Shown: positions 34,457-44,127, numbered from the stretch's first letter. The stretch: 64,000 nt of DNA from Blautia sp. (GCA_023667395.1 JAMPAC010000001.1:697675-761674); one strand, 5' to 3'. Notes: generated by a model not told the origin, from the letters alone. Program-made: numbers and translations.

Positions 34457-35647
34457 TTATATCTGCATCATCATCCGGTTGTTGTATGCCGTTACGATGT
34501 CCTGGATCTTCTCCGTGGTGGCCAGCGCGTTGGTCAGGGACGCGTCATGGTTCATGAAGTCGATCAGGGAGGCGACGAATTTGCTCATATCCGCCTCGAT
34601 AAAGTAGGGTCGGTGATACAGTTCAGGGGGCAGGTAGGTCAGGTCGGTGGTGACTACCTTGTCGAAATACCCCTGCTCGTATGCTGCGTCGAATGCCTTA
34701 AGGCCGTCGGTAAAGAGGCCGAACGTACAACAGATGAACACCCTGCGGGCATTCATTGCTTTCAGCTGTTTCGCCGTGTCCAGCATGCTTCCTCCGGAGG
34801 AGATCATATCGTCGATGATGATGATGTCCTTGCCGTCAATATTGTCCCCCAGAAATTCATGGGCTACTATGGGATTCTTGCCGTTTACCATGGTGGAGTA
34901 GTCGCGTCTCTTGTAGAACATTCCCGTATCCACCCCCAGAACGCTGGCAAAATAGATGGCGCGGTCCAACGCGCCCTCGTCGGGGCTGATCACGATCAGG
35001 TGTTCCTTGTCCACGATCAGGTCGTCCTCATAGTTGAGCAGCGCCTTGATGAACTGATAAGGCGGCGTAAAATTGTCAAAACCGCTGAGGGGGGCGGCGT
35101 TCTGTACCCTGGGATCGTGGGCATCGAAGGTAATAAAATTATGGACCCCCATATCCCGCAGTTCCTCCAGCGCGTAAGCGCAGTCCAGGGATTCCCGGCC
35201 GTTTCTCTTATGCTGCCTGCCCTCGTAGAGAAAAGGCATGATCACATTGATCCGGTGGGCTTTGCCGTTGCAGGCGGATATGACGCGTTTTAAGTCCTGG
35301 TAGTGGTCGTCCGGGGACATATGGTTGGTATATCCATTCATTTCGTAGGTGATGCTGTGGTTGCACACATCTACCAGCAGGAAGAGATCCTTGCCGCGGA
35401 TGGATTCGCCGAATACCGCTTTCGCCTCGCCCGTGCCGAAGCGGGGGGTGGAGAGATTCACCAGATAATTGTTCTCGCTGTATCCATGGAAAGCGGGATC
35501 TTTTTTGACCTTATCATTGTGGATCTTCTTGCGGAATTCAACCATGTAGCCGTTGATCCTGCGCCCCATCTGCGCTGCAGAGGGCAGGGCGGCAATCTTC
35601 AGGGGAGCCACAGGCATGGCGTTTTCCAGTTCGTGTAAATTAGGCAT
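34457..35647 (-). CDS. prs: Ribose-phosphate pyrophosphokinase, long form
   Basis: 396 residues versus about 315 in classical Prs. It makes PRPP from ribose 5-phosphate and ATP. The PRPP loop IIIIDDMISSGGSMLDTAKQ is clear, as is the flexible-loop region around VVISPDEGALDRAI (read as VISPDEGALDRAIYFA). The extra length is mainly N-terminal (ALPSAAQMGRRINGYMVEFR) and in inserts, as in the divergent Prs of Lachnospiraceae. It is the only housekeeping enzyme on the minus strand. GGAGGG precedes the start, and a consensus promoter lies 60-90 bases up. Confidence 0.92.
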   Translation of the reverse strand: MPNLHELENAMPVAPLKIAALPSAAQMGRRINGYMVEFRKKIHNDKVKKDPAFHGYSENNYLVNLSTPRFGTGEAKAVFGESIRGKDLFLLVDVCNHSITYEMNGYTNHMSPDDHYQDLKRVISACNGKAHRINVIMPFLYEGRQHKRNGRESLDCAYALEELRDMGVHNFITFDAHDPRVQNAAPLSGFDNFTPPYQFIKALLNYEDDLIVDKEHLIVISPDEGALDRAIYFASVLGVDTGMFYKRRDYSTMVNGKNPIVAHEFLGDNIDGKDIIIIDDMISSGGSMLDTAKQLKAMNARRVFICCTFGLFTDGLKAFDAAYEQGYFDKVVTTDLTYLPPELYHRPYFIEADMSKFVASLIDFMNHDASLTNALATTEKIQDIVTAYNNRMMMQI

Positions 35648-35709
35648 AATAACCCTCCAGGTGTAATGTGGTGAATAGCTTTGTTTTGTGGTTGGATTGT
35701 TATATCTAT

Positions 35710-35738
35710 TTTATAACATTATGCTAGTGACACGTCAA
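35710..35738 (-). promoter_or_regulatory. Promoter of prs
   Basis: Minus strand TTGACG (35733-35738), 17 bases, TATAAA (35710-35715). I see no PurR-box pair, so purine control is not evident. Confidence 0.65.
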
Positions 35739-35880
35739 GGAATTTATGGTTAAATTAAGGGGGAGGGCGAGGGGGACGGAGCCGGGGAGGCAGGGAAAGG
35801 CGCAAGGCGGAGATGTGATGTTGGAAATTGTGAACTGTGGATATGGCGACAGGGTATAACATGAGAAATGGAGTTTTACT

Positions 35881-37209
35881 ATGCGGAAAGGGCATGTGAT
35901 ACAGGAGGTGCTTCCTGGCAGTATTGCGGAGGAGATGGGGATTGAGGCGGGGGATCGGCTGCTCGCCATTGACGATACGGAGATTGAGGATATTTTCGAT
36001 TATCAGTTCCTGGTGCAGGACACTTATATCGAGGTGCTGGTGGAGAAACCGGACGGGGAGCAGTGGCTCCTGCAGGTGGACAAGGAGTTTGACGAGGATC
36101 TGGGGATCGGTTTTGAGAACGGGCTGATGGACGAATACCGGCATTGTCATAATAAGTGCGTGTTCTGCTTTATCGACCAGATGCCGCCGGGGATGCGGGA
36201 TACGCTGTATTTTAAGGATGACGATTCCAGGCTCTCGTTCCTGCAGGGGAATTATGTGACGCTGACCAATATGTCGGAGCATGATATCGACAGGATCTGC
36301 AGGTATCATCTCTCGCCCATCAATATTTCCTTTCAGACCATGAACCCGGAACTTCGCTGTAAGATGCTGAACAACCGTTTCGCGGGGGAGGCGCTGAAAA
36401 AGGTGGACAGGCTGATGGAGGCGGATATCCTTATGAACGGCCAGATCGTCCTCTGCAAGGGGCTGAACGACGGAAAGGAACTGGAGTACAGCATCACGGA
36501 ACTGATGAAGTACATTCCCAACCTGGGGAGCGTGTCGGTGGTTCCCGTGGGGTTGTCAAAGTACCGGGAGGGACTGTATCCGCTGGAGCCTTTTGAAAAA
36601 GAAGACGCGAAGGAAGTCATTGCGCTGATTGAAAGATACCAGAAGGAATGTTATGATAAATATGGGATCCACTTTGTCCATGCCAGCGACGAGTGGTATA
36701 TCATGGCGGAAATGGAGATGCCGGAGGAAGAGCGGTACGATGGGTATCCGCAGCTGGAAAACGGCGTGGGGATGCTGCGGCTGCTTCTGAACGAATTCAC
36801 GGACGCCCTGGAACAGCGCAGGGCGGCGAAAGGGTTTCCCGATCCCGGTCCCCGGGGGGAAATGTCCATTGCCACGGGGCTGCTGGCTTATCCCTATATC
36901 AGGCGGATGGCGGAACGGATGGGCGAAGCTTATCCCAATATCAGGGTGCGGGTATACCCCATCACCAATCATTTTTTCGGGGAAAAGATCACGGTGTCAG
37001 GGCTGATCACCGGGCAGGACCTGGTGGCGCAGTTACAGGGGAAACAGCTGGGCGAGCGGCTGCTCCTGCCGGAGAATATCCTGCGCAGCGGCGAGGACGT
37101 ATTCCTGGACGACCTGCACGTCCCGGACGTGGAAAATGCTTTACAAGTCCCGATTAATATTGTAAAATCAAGCGGATATGATTTTGTGGATGCAGTTTTA
37201 GGAAATTAG
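35881..37209 (+). CDS. DUF512 protein with PDZ and radical-SAM-like cysteine motif
   Basis: 442 residues. An N-terminal PDZ-like domain (VLPGSIAEEMGIEAGDRLLA) is followed by CHNKCVFCFIDQMPPGMRDT, whose C-x3-C-x2-C spacing is that of radical SAM iron-sulfur enzymes. The DUF512 domain occupies the C-terminal half (ISVTGLITGQ-like segment: ITVSGLITGQDLVAQLQGK). The family's reaction is not known. It is regularly found directly upstream of der, as here, which suggests a link to ribosome biogenesis. Confidence 0.88.
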   Translation: MRKGHVIQEVLPGSIAEEMGIEAGDRLLAIDDTEIEDIFDYQFLVQDTYIEVLVEKPDGEQWLLQVDKEFDEDLGIGFENGLMDEYRHCHNKCVFCFIDQMPPGMRDTLYFKDDDSRLSFLQGNYVTLTNMSEHDIDRICRYHLSPINISFQTMNPELRCKMLNNRFAGEALKKVDRLMEADILMNGQIVLCKGLNDGKELEYSITELMKYIPNLGSVSVVPVGLSKYREGLYPLEPFEKEDAKEVIALIERYQKECYDKYGIHFVHASDEWYIMAEMEMPEEERYDGYPQLENGVGMLRLLLNEFTDALEQRRAAKGFPDPGPRGEMSIATGLLAYPYIRRMAERMGEAYPNIRVRVYPITNHFFGEKITVSGLITGQDLVAQLQGKQLGERLLLPENILRSGEDVFLDDLHVPDVENALQVPINIVKSSGYDFVDAVLGN

Positions 37210-37210
37210 A

Positions 37211-37466
37211 AACAGTCCCGGAACGGAACTTTCTTCCCCGCCAAGGGCATTGAAGTGAAGAGACCGGAACAAGTTCCTGCAAGCAGGAACTGGAATAAAG
37301 GGAACTGGAATCTCAAAACAGTCTCGGAACGAGAGCGCAATGTGCCTGAAGGCACATGGAAGGAATTTCCAGCTGCGCATTTTGCAGATGGAACTTTCTT
37401 CCCCGCCAAGGGCGCTGTAGTGAAGAGACCGGAACAAGTTCCTGCAAGCAGGAACTGGAATGGAGG
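37211..37466 (+). repeat. Family A structured leader element, tandem short and full copies (locus A3)
   Basis: A short copy (37211-37300, from AACAGTCCCGG to AATAAAGG) is followed by a full copy (37317-37466). Both end with the tail hairpin AGTTCCTGC-AA-GCAGGAACT; elsewhere the same hairpin reads AATTGCCGC-AA-GCGGCAATT, so the two arms have changed together. The full copy also has ATGTGCC/GGCACAT, TTTCCAGCTGC/GCAGATGGAA, AGCGC/GCGCT and GTCTC/GAGAC stems. It ends in GGAGG, the ribosome binding site of der. Confidence 0.75.
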
Positions 37467-37472
37467 ATTAAG

Positions 37473-38813
37473 ATGGCTGATAGAAAAACCAAGCCCATTG
37501 TAGCGGTGGTAGGAAGACCCAATGTGGGGAAATCCACTTTGTTCAATGCGCTTGCAGGAGCAAGAATTTCAATCGTGGAAGATACCCCCGGCATCACAAG
37601 GGATCGCATTTACGCGGACGTATCCTGGCTGGACAGGGATTTTACCCTGATCGACACAGGGGGAATCGAACCGGACAGCAAGGACATCATTTTGTCCCAG
37701 ATGCGCGCCCAGGCGGAGATCGCCATGGCGACGGCGGATGTGATCATTTTTCTGGTGGATGTGAAACAGGGGCTGGTGGACGCTGATTCCAAGGTGGCGG
37801 ACATGCTGCGCCGCTCCCATAAGCCGGTGGTGCTGGTGGTCAACAAGGTGGACAGCGTTGACAAATATATGGCGGACGTCTATGAATTTTACAATCTTGG
37901 CATCGGGGAGCCCCATCCCATTTCCGCAGTGAACCGCATGGGACTGGGTGATATGCTGGATGAAGTGATCTCCCATTTTCAGGATGCGGAGACAGATGAG
38001 GAAGAAGACGACCGACCCAGGGTAGCCATTGTGGGCAAGCCCAATGTGGGGAAATCCTCCCTGATCAACAAGCTTCTGGGGGAAAACCGCCTGATCGTGT
38101 CGGATATCGCGGGAACCACCAGGGACGCGGTGGACACGGAGATCACCTACAAGGGCAAGGAGTACGTGTTTATTGACACCGCAGGCCTGCGGCGTAAGAA
38201 TAAAATAAAAGAAGACCTGGAGCGGTACATGATCATCCGTGCTGTCAGCGCGGTGGAGCGGGCGGAAGTGGTGGTGCTGGTGATCGACGCGGTGGAGGGC
38301 GTCACCGAACAGGACGCCAAGATCGCAGGAATCGCCCATGACAGGGGCAAGGCGGTGATCATTGCCGTGAACAAGTGGGATGCGGTGGAAAAGAACGATA
38401 AGACTATCTACCGTTTTACCGAGAGGGTGCGAATGGTTCTTTCTTACATGCCCTATGCGGAGATCCTGTTTGTGTCCGCCCAGACGGGACAGCGCTTGCC
38501 AAAGCTGTTCGAGACCATCGATATGGTCAGCGAGAACCATGCCATGCGGGTGGCAACCGGGGTGCTGAACGAGATCATGGCGGAGGCGGTGATGATGCAG
38601 CAGCCTCCCGCCGACAGGGGGAAGCGGCTGAAGCTTTATTATATCACGCAGGTATCCGTAAAACCGCCCACATTTGTCATTTTCGTGAACGACAAGGAAC
38701 TGATGCATTTTTCCTACACAAGATATATTGAGAACCAGATTCGGGAGACCTTTGGCTTCAAGGGCACGCCCCTCCGGTTCATCATCAGGGAACGAAAGGA
38801 AAAGGGACAATGA
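37473..38813 (+). CDS. der: Ribosome biogenesis GTPase Der (EngA)
   Basis: 446 residues. Two GTPase domains in tandem: [16 protein letters not shown] with DTGGIEPD, then [16 protein letters not shown] with [10 protein letters not shown]; the C-terminal KH-like domain follows ([20 protein letters not shown]). Needed for 50S assembly. A longer frame begins at 37356, but it runs through the family A element; ATG 37473 has GGAGG at 37462-37466. Its stop overlaps plsY. Confidence 0.97.
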   Translation: MADRKTKPIVAVVGRPNVGKSTLFNALAGARISIVEDTPGITRDRIYADVSWLDRDFTLIDTGGIEPDSKDIILSQMRAQAEIAMATADVIIFLVDVKQGLVDADSKVADMLRRSHKPVVLVVNKVDSVDKYMADVYEFYNLGIGEPHPISAVNRMGLGDMLDEVISHFQDAETDEEEDDRPRVAIVGKPNVGKSSLINKLLGENRLIVSDIAGTTRDAVDTEITYKGKEYVFIDTAGLRRKNKIKEDLERYMIIRAVSAVERAEVVVLVIDAVEGVTEQDAKIAGIAHDRGKAVIIAVNKWDAVEKNDKTIYRFTERVRMVLSYMPYAEILFVSAQTGQRLPKLFETIDMVSENHAMRVATGVLNEIMAEAVMMQQPPADRGKRLKLYYITQVSVKPPTFVIFVNDKELMHFSYTRYIENQIRETFGFKGTPLRFIIRERKEKGQ

Positions 38814-39469
38814 TGGAAAGAATCATTTGCGTATTGATCGGCTATGTGTTCGGATTGTTCCAGACAGCGTATTTTTACGGAAAACTGCATGGAATTGACA
38901 TCAGGCAGCACGGCAGCGGCAATGCGGGAACCACGAATACCCTGCGTGTGCTGGGTACTAAGGCGGGGCTGATCGTGCTGGCGGGGGACTGCCTGAAGTG
39001 CATGGCGGCGATATGGGTGGTGAGGCTGATTTTTGGCGGCTCCCATCCTGACATTATTTATCTGCTCAGCCTCTATGCTGCGGCCGGGGCGATCCTGGGG
39101 CACAATTACCCTTTTTACATGGGCTTTAAGGGGGGAAAAGGGATTGCCGCTACGGCGGGGCTGATCCTTGCCTTTCATCCCTATTTTATCATTATGGGTG
39201 TGGTTATCTTTTTCGGGATTTTTTTCACCACCCATTATGTGTCCCTGGGTTCCCTGCTGGTGTATCTGGGGCTGATCATCGAGATGATCGTGTGCGGGCA
39301 GATGGGGCTGTTTGCGGGGATGTCCCAGGCGCAGCTTTATGAAATGTACGCATTGACTTTTGCGTTGGCGGTGCTGGCTTACTGGAAGCACCGGGAAAAC
39401 ATTGTACGGCTGATCCATGGGAATGAGAGAAAGACCTATCTGACGAAGAAGAATAAGGTGGAAGAATGA
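38810..39469 (+). CDS. plsY: Glycerol-3-phosphate acyltransferase PlsY
   Basis: 219 residues, a multi-pass membrane protein that transfers the acyl group from acyl-phosphate (made by PlsX) to glycerol 3-phosphate. Motifs: [33 protein letters not shown] and the last membrane segment [19 protein letters not shown]. The start ATG overlaps the der stop (ATGA). gpsA, which makes its glycerol 3-phosphate substrate, follows after a repeat region, the common der-plsY-gpsA order. Confidence 0.95.
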   Translation: MMERIICVLIGYVFGLFQTAYFYGKLHGIDIRQHGSGNAGTTNTLRVLGTKAGLIVLAGDCLKCMAAIWVVRLIFGGSHPDIIYLLSLYAAAGAILGHNYPFYMGFKGGKGIAATAGLILAFHPYFIIMGVVIFFGIFFTTHYVSLGSLLVYLGLIIEMIVCGQMGLFAGMSQAQLYEMYALTFALAVLAYWKHRENIVRLIHGNERKTYLTKKNKVEE

Positions 39470-39478
39470 ACGGAATGA

Positions 39479-39650
39479 AGATTTTCTAAGGTCAGACAGA
39501 ACCTGACCTAAGAAAATCTAAGTCATTCCGGGAAGAATCCGCAGGGCGGATTCTTCCGGACTTGCACCGGTTCATGAATTGTTTGTGCCGCTGAGGCGGC
39601 ATGTCTGGAAGTGTGAGAAGAACTTCTAAATCTCACGCTGAAGAAGAAAG
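39479..39650. repeat. Family C structured repeat (copy C2)
   Basis: A hairpin AGATTTTCT...AGGTCAG with CTGACCT...AGAAAATCT lies directly after plsY. GGAAGAATCCGC (39531-39542) pairs perfectly with GCGGATTCTTCC (39546-39557). TTCCGGAC (39554-39561) pairs with GTCTGGAA (39603-39610), enclosing TGCCGC/GCGGCA. GTGAGAAGAACTTCT...CTCAC closes the element. The same modules in C1 (13932-14095) have other sequences but the same pairing. The first hairpin may also end the der-plsY transcript. Confidence 0.6.
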
Positions 39651-39669
39651 TTTATACAAAGGGAAGATT

Positions 39670-39845
39670 ATATTTTAAAATGCAGGCAGGGCATCTGCCC
39701 GATCTATGCGGCATTGAAAGAGATTACACTGAATTCCTCGCCATATGGCAGGCCCTTTTATCTTCATATTGGGTTTGAACCGCTGTCTGATGAACAGGAA
39801 ATAGATGGGGTCAGATTTACACCCATGAAATATAGAATCAGGTAA
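39670..39845 (+). pseudogene. C-terminal fragment of a GNAT acetyltransferase
   Basis: One frame reads YAALKEITLNSSPYGRPFYL then HIGFEPLSDEQEIDGVRFTP and MKYRIR before a stop. This is the familiar end of a class of GNAT enzymes (SSPYAxPFYxxxGF...DGIRFTPMxY). No start codon or N-terminal domain is present. It is a remnant between repeat C2 and gpsA. Confidence 0.65.
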
Positions 39846-39883
39846 TTTAACAAATCGCGCACAAGGCGCAGAAAAGAGGGAAT

Positions 39884-40894
39884 ATGGCGAAAATAACGAT
39901 TCTTGGCGGAGGAAGCTGGGGCATTGCCATTGCGGTGCTGCTGCATAAGAACGGGCACGAGATAACGATCTGGTCCGCCCTGGAAAAAGAGGTGGAGATG
40001 CTGAAGGGAGCCCATGAGCATAAAATGCTTCCCGGCGTCAAACTGCCCGAGGATATGGTTTTCACTGCGGATGACAAGGAGGCGGTGGAGGGCAGCGACC
40101 TGCTGGTGATGGCGGTGGCAAGCGCCTATACCAGAAGCACGGCGCACCGGATCAGCGGCCTGGTGGCCCGGGATCAGAAGATATTGAATGTGGCAAAGGG
40201 GATCGAGGAGCATACTCTGATGACGCTTTCGGAGATCATAGAGCAGGAGATTCCCCAGGCGGATGTGGCGGTGATGTCCGGGCCATCCCATGCGGAGGAG
40301 GTAGGCAGGGGAATGCCCACTTCCATCGTGGTGGGGGCGAGGTCCAGGGCCACAGCGGAGTATATTCAGAATCTGTTTATGAACGAGGTGTTCCGCGTCT
40401 ATATCAGCCCCGATGTGCTGGGAATGGAACTGGGCGGTTCCTTAAAGAATGTGGTGGCGCTGGCGGCGGGTATCGCTGACGGCCTGGGCTATGGGGACAA
40501 TACCAAGGCGGCGCTGATCACCAGGGGCATCACCGAGATCGCAAGGCTGGGCACCGCCATGGGCGGGAAGTTTGAGACATTCTGCGGACTGACGGGGATC
40601 GGCGACCTGATCGTGACCTGCGCCAGTATGCATTCCAGGAACCGCCGCGCAGGCATCCTGATCGGCCAGGGCAAGTCCTATGAGGAGGCCATGACGGAGG
40701 TGCAGATGGTGGTGGAGGGCGTCTATTCCGCCAAGGCAGCCATGGAACTGGCGGAAAAGTACCAGATTCAGATGCCCATTATCGAGCAGGTGAACAAGGT
40801 GCTGTTCGAGGGCAAGAGCGCGGCCCAGGCGGTGAAAGAACTGATGCTCAGGGATAAGAAAGAGGAAGTGCTGGATATTCCCTGGGAGAGATGA
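39884..40894 (+). CDS. gpsA: Glycerol-3-phosphate dehydrogenase [NAD(P)+]
   Basis: 336 residues. Reduces dihydroxyacetone phosphate to glycerol 3-phosphate for phospholipid synthesis. NAD(P)-binding GGGSWGIAIAVLLHKNGHEI at the start, VMSGPSHAEEVGRGMPTSIV, then LGGSLKNVVALAAGIADGLG with the catalytic lysine. GAGGGAAT precedes the ATG. Confidence 0.97.
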   Translation: MAKITILGGGSWGIAIAVLLHKNGHEITIWSALEKEVEMLKGAHEHKMLPGVKLPEDMVFTADDKEAVEGSDLLVMAVASAYTRSTAHRISGLVARDQKILNVAKGIEEHTLMTLSEIIEQEIPQADVAVMSGPSHAEEVGRGMPTSIVVGARSRATAEYIQNLFMNEVFRVYISPDVLGMELGGSLKNVVALAAGIADGLGYGDNTKAALITRGITEIARLGTAMGGKFETFCGLTGIGDLIVTCASMHSRNRRAGILIGQGKSYEEAMTEVQMVVEGVYSAKAAMELAEKYQIQMPIIEQVNKVLFEGKSAAQAVKELMLRDKKEEVLDIPWER

Positions 40895-40920
40895 TGAAGT
40901 TTATCAGGAGGAATGATTTC

Positions 40921-41331
40921 ATGGTGGGAGAATTATTGCAGGAGATAGAGCAGCTTGTGGGCTCGGATGATTTTGAGTATGAGATGGAAGAGAAGATGAG
41001 CCAGATCGAGGCGGAGGGCGCGGGATTTGAGATCGTTGACGACCTGATCCGGATGATGGAACGGCACCCCTTGGACGATTTCGGAGCGCCTGGGGCGATG
41101 GTACATTTTATCGAGAGATTCAGTCCCAGGTATGAACCGCTTCTCGTGGAGTCCATCAAGCGCAGCCCGTCGATGCACACCCTTTGGATGCTGAACCGAT
41201 GCATAAATGCGGATCATAAGGCGGAATACGTCAATATCCTGGAAGAGGTCGCAGGCAGGAAGAATGTGGAGAAATTAATCCGGGATACCGCCCGGGAATT
41301 TGTGGATTTCCAGACGGGGAAAGAGACGTAG
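40921..41331 (+). CDS. Uncharacterised small acidic helical protein
   Basis: 136 residues, starting MVGELLQEIEQLVGSDDFEY. It is soluble, acidic and mostly helical (SPSMHTLWMLNRCINADHKA, NILEEVAGRKNVEKLIRDTA). I do not recognise a family with certainty. The style, a helical-repeat protein in an accessory islet, resembles immunity proteins of polymorphic toxins, but no toxin is adjacent. ATG 40921 has AGGAGG 10 bases upstream; an in-frame ATG at 40891 would overlap gpsA. Function unknown. Confidence 0.7.
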   Translation: MVGELLQEIEQLVGSDDFEYEMEEKMSQIEAEGAGFEIVDDLIRMMERHPLDDFGAPGAMVHFIERFSPRYEPLLVESIKRSPSMHTLWMLNRCINADHKAEYVNILEEVAGRKNVEKLIRDTAREFVDFQTGKET

Positions 41332-41514
41332 TACATCGAATGTGAAGTAACCTGACGTAACAGTTTAGACAGGTCGCCGAACCGTTACAACCTGACAATA
41401 ATGTCAAATGCATGGTTATTTGAAAGGCTTTGTACTGGCGGGGTTGAAAGATTAGCGCTCCTCATGCTGCTTTAAGAATGGAAAACGCAATGAAAGAAAG
41501 GACGGCGTGTATTT

Positions 41515-42381
41515 ATGGAGGGTAGTCCGCGACTGAAAAATGTACACCCAAATGAATTCGGCGAGAGGGAGGGAACGGCCTTTTTCCCGTATTTCAACAG
41601 GGAGATCAGTGTCATATGCCGGAAAGGGGTAACTTACGAATACGCGGAAAAGTGCCTGGAATACCTGGAGGAGGTTGACGAGACGCTTATCCTCCAAATC
41701 TGTAGATATGCGGAATTTTATCTCAAAGACACTCTGGACAATACCTCCATCGGGGAATTATATTATGGCGGGGGAGAGCCTTTTCCCCATGACGGTCTGC
41801 TGGGGATGCTTCAATATTTCAGCTTTGAGATATTGTACATAGAGGAACCGCCTGCGTCTGTTGCCGATTCTGACAGCGTAAAGGCGCTCAATCTTTACGG
41901 CGGCTGCGACTGGCAGGAAGACGAGGGGATCCAGTGCCTGGTGAAGGACGGCGAGGTCATTTATCTGGGAAATTTTGGCATGCTCAGCGCATGGTGGGAT
42001 CATTCCAGGGATTATATCGGCAATTATGTGCTCTATGAAAGGCGTGACGAACTGCGCAGGGAAGCGGCGGAAAAGAGAAAGAATGAGGACGACTGGAAGA
42101 TCGGGAGATTCCTGTACTGGAAGGCGAAAGGGCTGTTTCCAGCAGTTCATAAGCTGGAATATTTTACAGATCATGTATTGCCATCAAGGGAAAATATAAC
42201 TCCCAGGGAGGCCGCACAGCTCCTGGAGAATACTTATTTATATCAGTTGATGAGAGAGTATCCTGAACTTATGGAGGAAAGCGTCGAGTTCTGGCAGGAA
42301 TGTTACCGCATTGAAAAAGCGTCGGGTGAAGGGGCGCTTGTGGAGCATATCTGCGAGCACTGCCAGTGGGATATGTTTTAG
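41515..42381 (+). CDS. DUF6985-like protein, possible immunity protein
   Basis: 288 residues, soluble and acidic. The middle portion (LLGMLQYFSFEILYIEEPPA, then ALNLYGGCDWQEDEGIQCLV and KDGEVIYLGNFGM) recalls DUF6985, a domain often met near polymorphic toxin loci. The C-terminal third (NITPREAAQLLENTYLYQLM, FWQECYRIEKASGEG) is unrecognised. No partner toxin is seen. The 183 bases upstream hold no gene or clear promoter. Confidence 0.55.
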   Translation: MEGSPRLKNVHPNEFGEREGTAFFPYFNREISVICRKGVTYEYAEKCLEYLEEVDETLILQICRYAEFYLKDTLDNTSIGELYYGGGEPFPHDGLLGMLQYFSFEILYIEEPPASVADSDSVKALNLYGGCDWQEDEGIQCLVKDGEVIYLGNFGMLSAWWDHSRDYIGNYVLYERRDELRREAAEKRKNEDDWKIGRFLYWKAKGLFPAVHKLEYFTDHVLPSRENITPREAAQLLENTYLYQLMREYPELMEESVEFWQECYRIEKASGEGALVEHICEHCQWDMF

Positions 42382-42397
42382 GGGAGATGCTTATGGG

Positions 42398-42687
42398 AAC
42401 AGGGATTATCCTATGCCGTATTGATGGATGTCCCGAAAGAGATCCGGATGCAGCGGGTGAAAGACCGTTCTTTTCAGAAATTCGGCGGAAGGATGCTGCC
42501 CGGCGGGGATCTGCATGAGCAGGAAAAGAGATTTTTTCAGCTTGTCGAGTCCAGGCCGGAGGATATGGTTGAAGAGTGGATAAGGTCATTGGAGTGTCCT
42601 GTGATAAGGATTGATGGGACAAAACCTGTTGAGGAAAACGTGGAGTTTATCGTTAAAAAGGTACGAGAGCCAGAGGAGGATATTTAA
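42398..42687 (+). pseudogene. C-terminal fragment of a P-loop nucleotide kinase-like protein
   Basis: The frame reads LWEQGLSYAVLMDVPKEIRM, QRVKDRSFQKFGGRMLPGGD and later ECPVIRIDGTKPVEENVEFI. This is the lid and C-terminal part of a P-loop kinase or AAA-type ATPase (VDVPxExRxxR...RxDG). The Walker A half is absent, and an in-frame stop lies just upstream. Its last codons carry the AGGAGG ribosome binding site of the MBOAT gene. An internal ATG at 42424 could still start an 87-residue peptide. Confidence 0.6.
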
Positions 42688-42688
42688 A

Positions 42689-44110
42689 ATGCCTGTTACG
42701 AGTATGTTGTTTCTTTTTTTATTTTTACCATTATCGTTAGGCATTTATTATGTGGCCAATGACAGGGTCAGGGAATATGTATTATTAGCGATTAGTTTGT
42801 TGTTCTACTCACTTGGCTCTCCGGAATATCTGCTGCTTTTTATTATCGCTTTATTTGTGACGGTAGCGATCGGACGGGTGCTGTCCAAAACCAAAAGAAA
42901 AGGAATTAGACGTATTCTTCTGGTGCTGGGTGTAATGATAAACATCGGATTGCTTGGGTACTATAAGTATTCGGATCTTGCCATTTCTACGATCAACAGG
43001 ATCGGAGGATACAGCATTGCATCAAGAAATCTGTCATTACCGCTGGGAATTTCTTTTTTCGTATTTAAGGCAATTTCCTATTTGGCCGATGTATACTCGG
43101 AAAAGATCTTGGTTGAAAGCCCGGCGCATGATATGCTTTATCTGTCCTTTTTTGCTCAGATTCAATCAGGACCATTGAGCCGTTATAGTGACATGCGCAA
43201 TGTGGGCGTAAGCGGCAGCCCGGATGAAAGGATAGAACTTTTTATAGACGGAGTGTTCCGGTTTATGACAGGTTATAGCAAGAAGATATTGTTGGCAGAT
43301 GTATTATCCCATATCACAAATGAAGTTTTTTCCAATTCATTCGATCATTTTTCGGTTTCCTATGCATGGCTTGGCGCAATCAGTTATTCCTTACAGATAT
43401 TCTTTGATTTTGCCGGATATTCAGATATGGCGATAGGAATTTCCGGGATGTTTGGATACAGATGCATGGAAAATTTTAATTACCCGTATTTGACGGGATC
43501 GGTCAGTGAGTTTTGGAGAAGATGGCATATATCCTTAAGCCAATGGTTCAGGGATTATGTGTATATCCCTTTGGGAGGATCACGGTCTGAGAACAAATAT
43601 AAAGTATATTTCAATCTGTTGGCGGTATGGCTTCTTACCGGTATATGGCATGGAGCAGCCTGGAGATTTGTGGTATGGGGGCTGGGGTATTTTGTGCTGA
43701 TTGCATTTGAAAAAGCAACCGGTTTTCCGGGAAGATTTAAAACAGGGGTTGGGAAGCTGATCTATCGGATTTTGTCCCTGTTATTTATTAATTTCCAATG
43801 GGTCGTTTTCAGGGCAGATAAATTAAGTATAGCTTTGCAATATATTAAATGCATGTTTTATTGTAAAAGTAATGAACTGGCGGATTTGAGAACACGTTTT
43901 TTGATCAAAGATTATCTGGGGTTTCTGTTTGCTGCTGTTGTTTTATGTTTTCCGATTGTTCCCTGGATCGGGAAGAAGCTGGAAAATAAAACAGTGGTGT
44001 GGCGGGCATATGAGATTATAGTGTTAGTTATTACAGCGTTTTTGTTCGTTTGGGCGATTTCATTTGTGGTTTCAGGTCAAAATAATCCTTTTGTGTATGC
44101 TAATTTCTGA
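42689..44110 (+). CDS. MBOAT family membrane-bound O-acyltransferase
   Basis: 473 residues, about 10-12 membrane segments. The MBOAT core shows SLPLGISFFVFKAISYLADV, FFAQIQSGPLSRYSDM, SEFWRRWHISLSQWFRDYVY and LLTGIWHGAAWRFVVWG, where WHG holds the catalytic histidine. Enzymes of this AlgI/DltB type move acetyl groups across the membrane to a partner that modifies a polysaccharide. The DHHW protein that follows is that partner. The pair is clearly more AT-rich than its neighbours, pointing to acquisition by transfer. ATG 42689 has AGGAGG 10 bases upstream. Confidence 0.93.
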   Translation: MPVTSMLFLFLFLPLSLGIYYVANDRVREYVLLAISLLFYSLGSPEYLLLFIIALFVTVAIGRVLSKTKRKGIRRILLVLGVMINIGLLGYYKYSDLAISTINRIGGYSIASRNLSLPLGISFFVFKAISYLADVYSEKILVESPAHDMLYLSFFAQIQSGPLSRYSDMRNVGVSGSPDERIELFIDGVFRFMTGYSKKILLADVLSHITNEVFSNSFDHFSVSYAWLGAISYSLQIFFDFAGYSDMAIGISGMFGYRCMENFNYPYLTGSVSEFWRRWHISLSQWFRDYVYIPLGGSRSENKYKVYFNLLAVWLLTGIWHGAAWRFVVWGLGYFVLIAFEKATGFPGRFKTGVGKLIYRILSLLFINFQWVVFRADKLSIALQYIKCMFYCKSNELADLRTRFLIKDYLGFLFAAVVLCFPIVPWIGKKLENKTVVWRAYEIIVLVITAFLFVWAISFVVSGQNNPFVYANF

Positions 44111-44127
44111 CAGGGAGATGACAGAGA

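Noticed and set aside
37356..37472. Longer N-terminus of Der
   Set aside because: It translates the family A repeat; family proteins start at [20 protein letters not shown], as with ATG 37473.
41332..41514. Possible insertion sequence end upstream of the DUF6985-like gene
   Set aside because: No terminal inverted repeats, no target duplication and no transposase fragment were seen.
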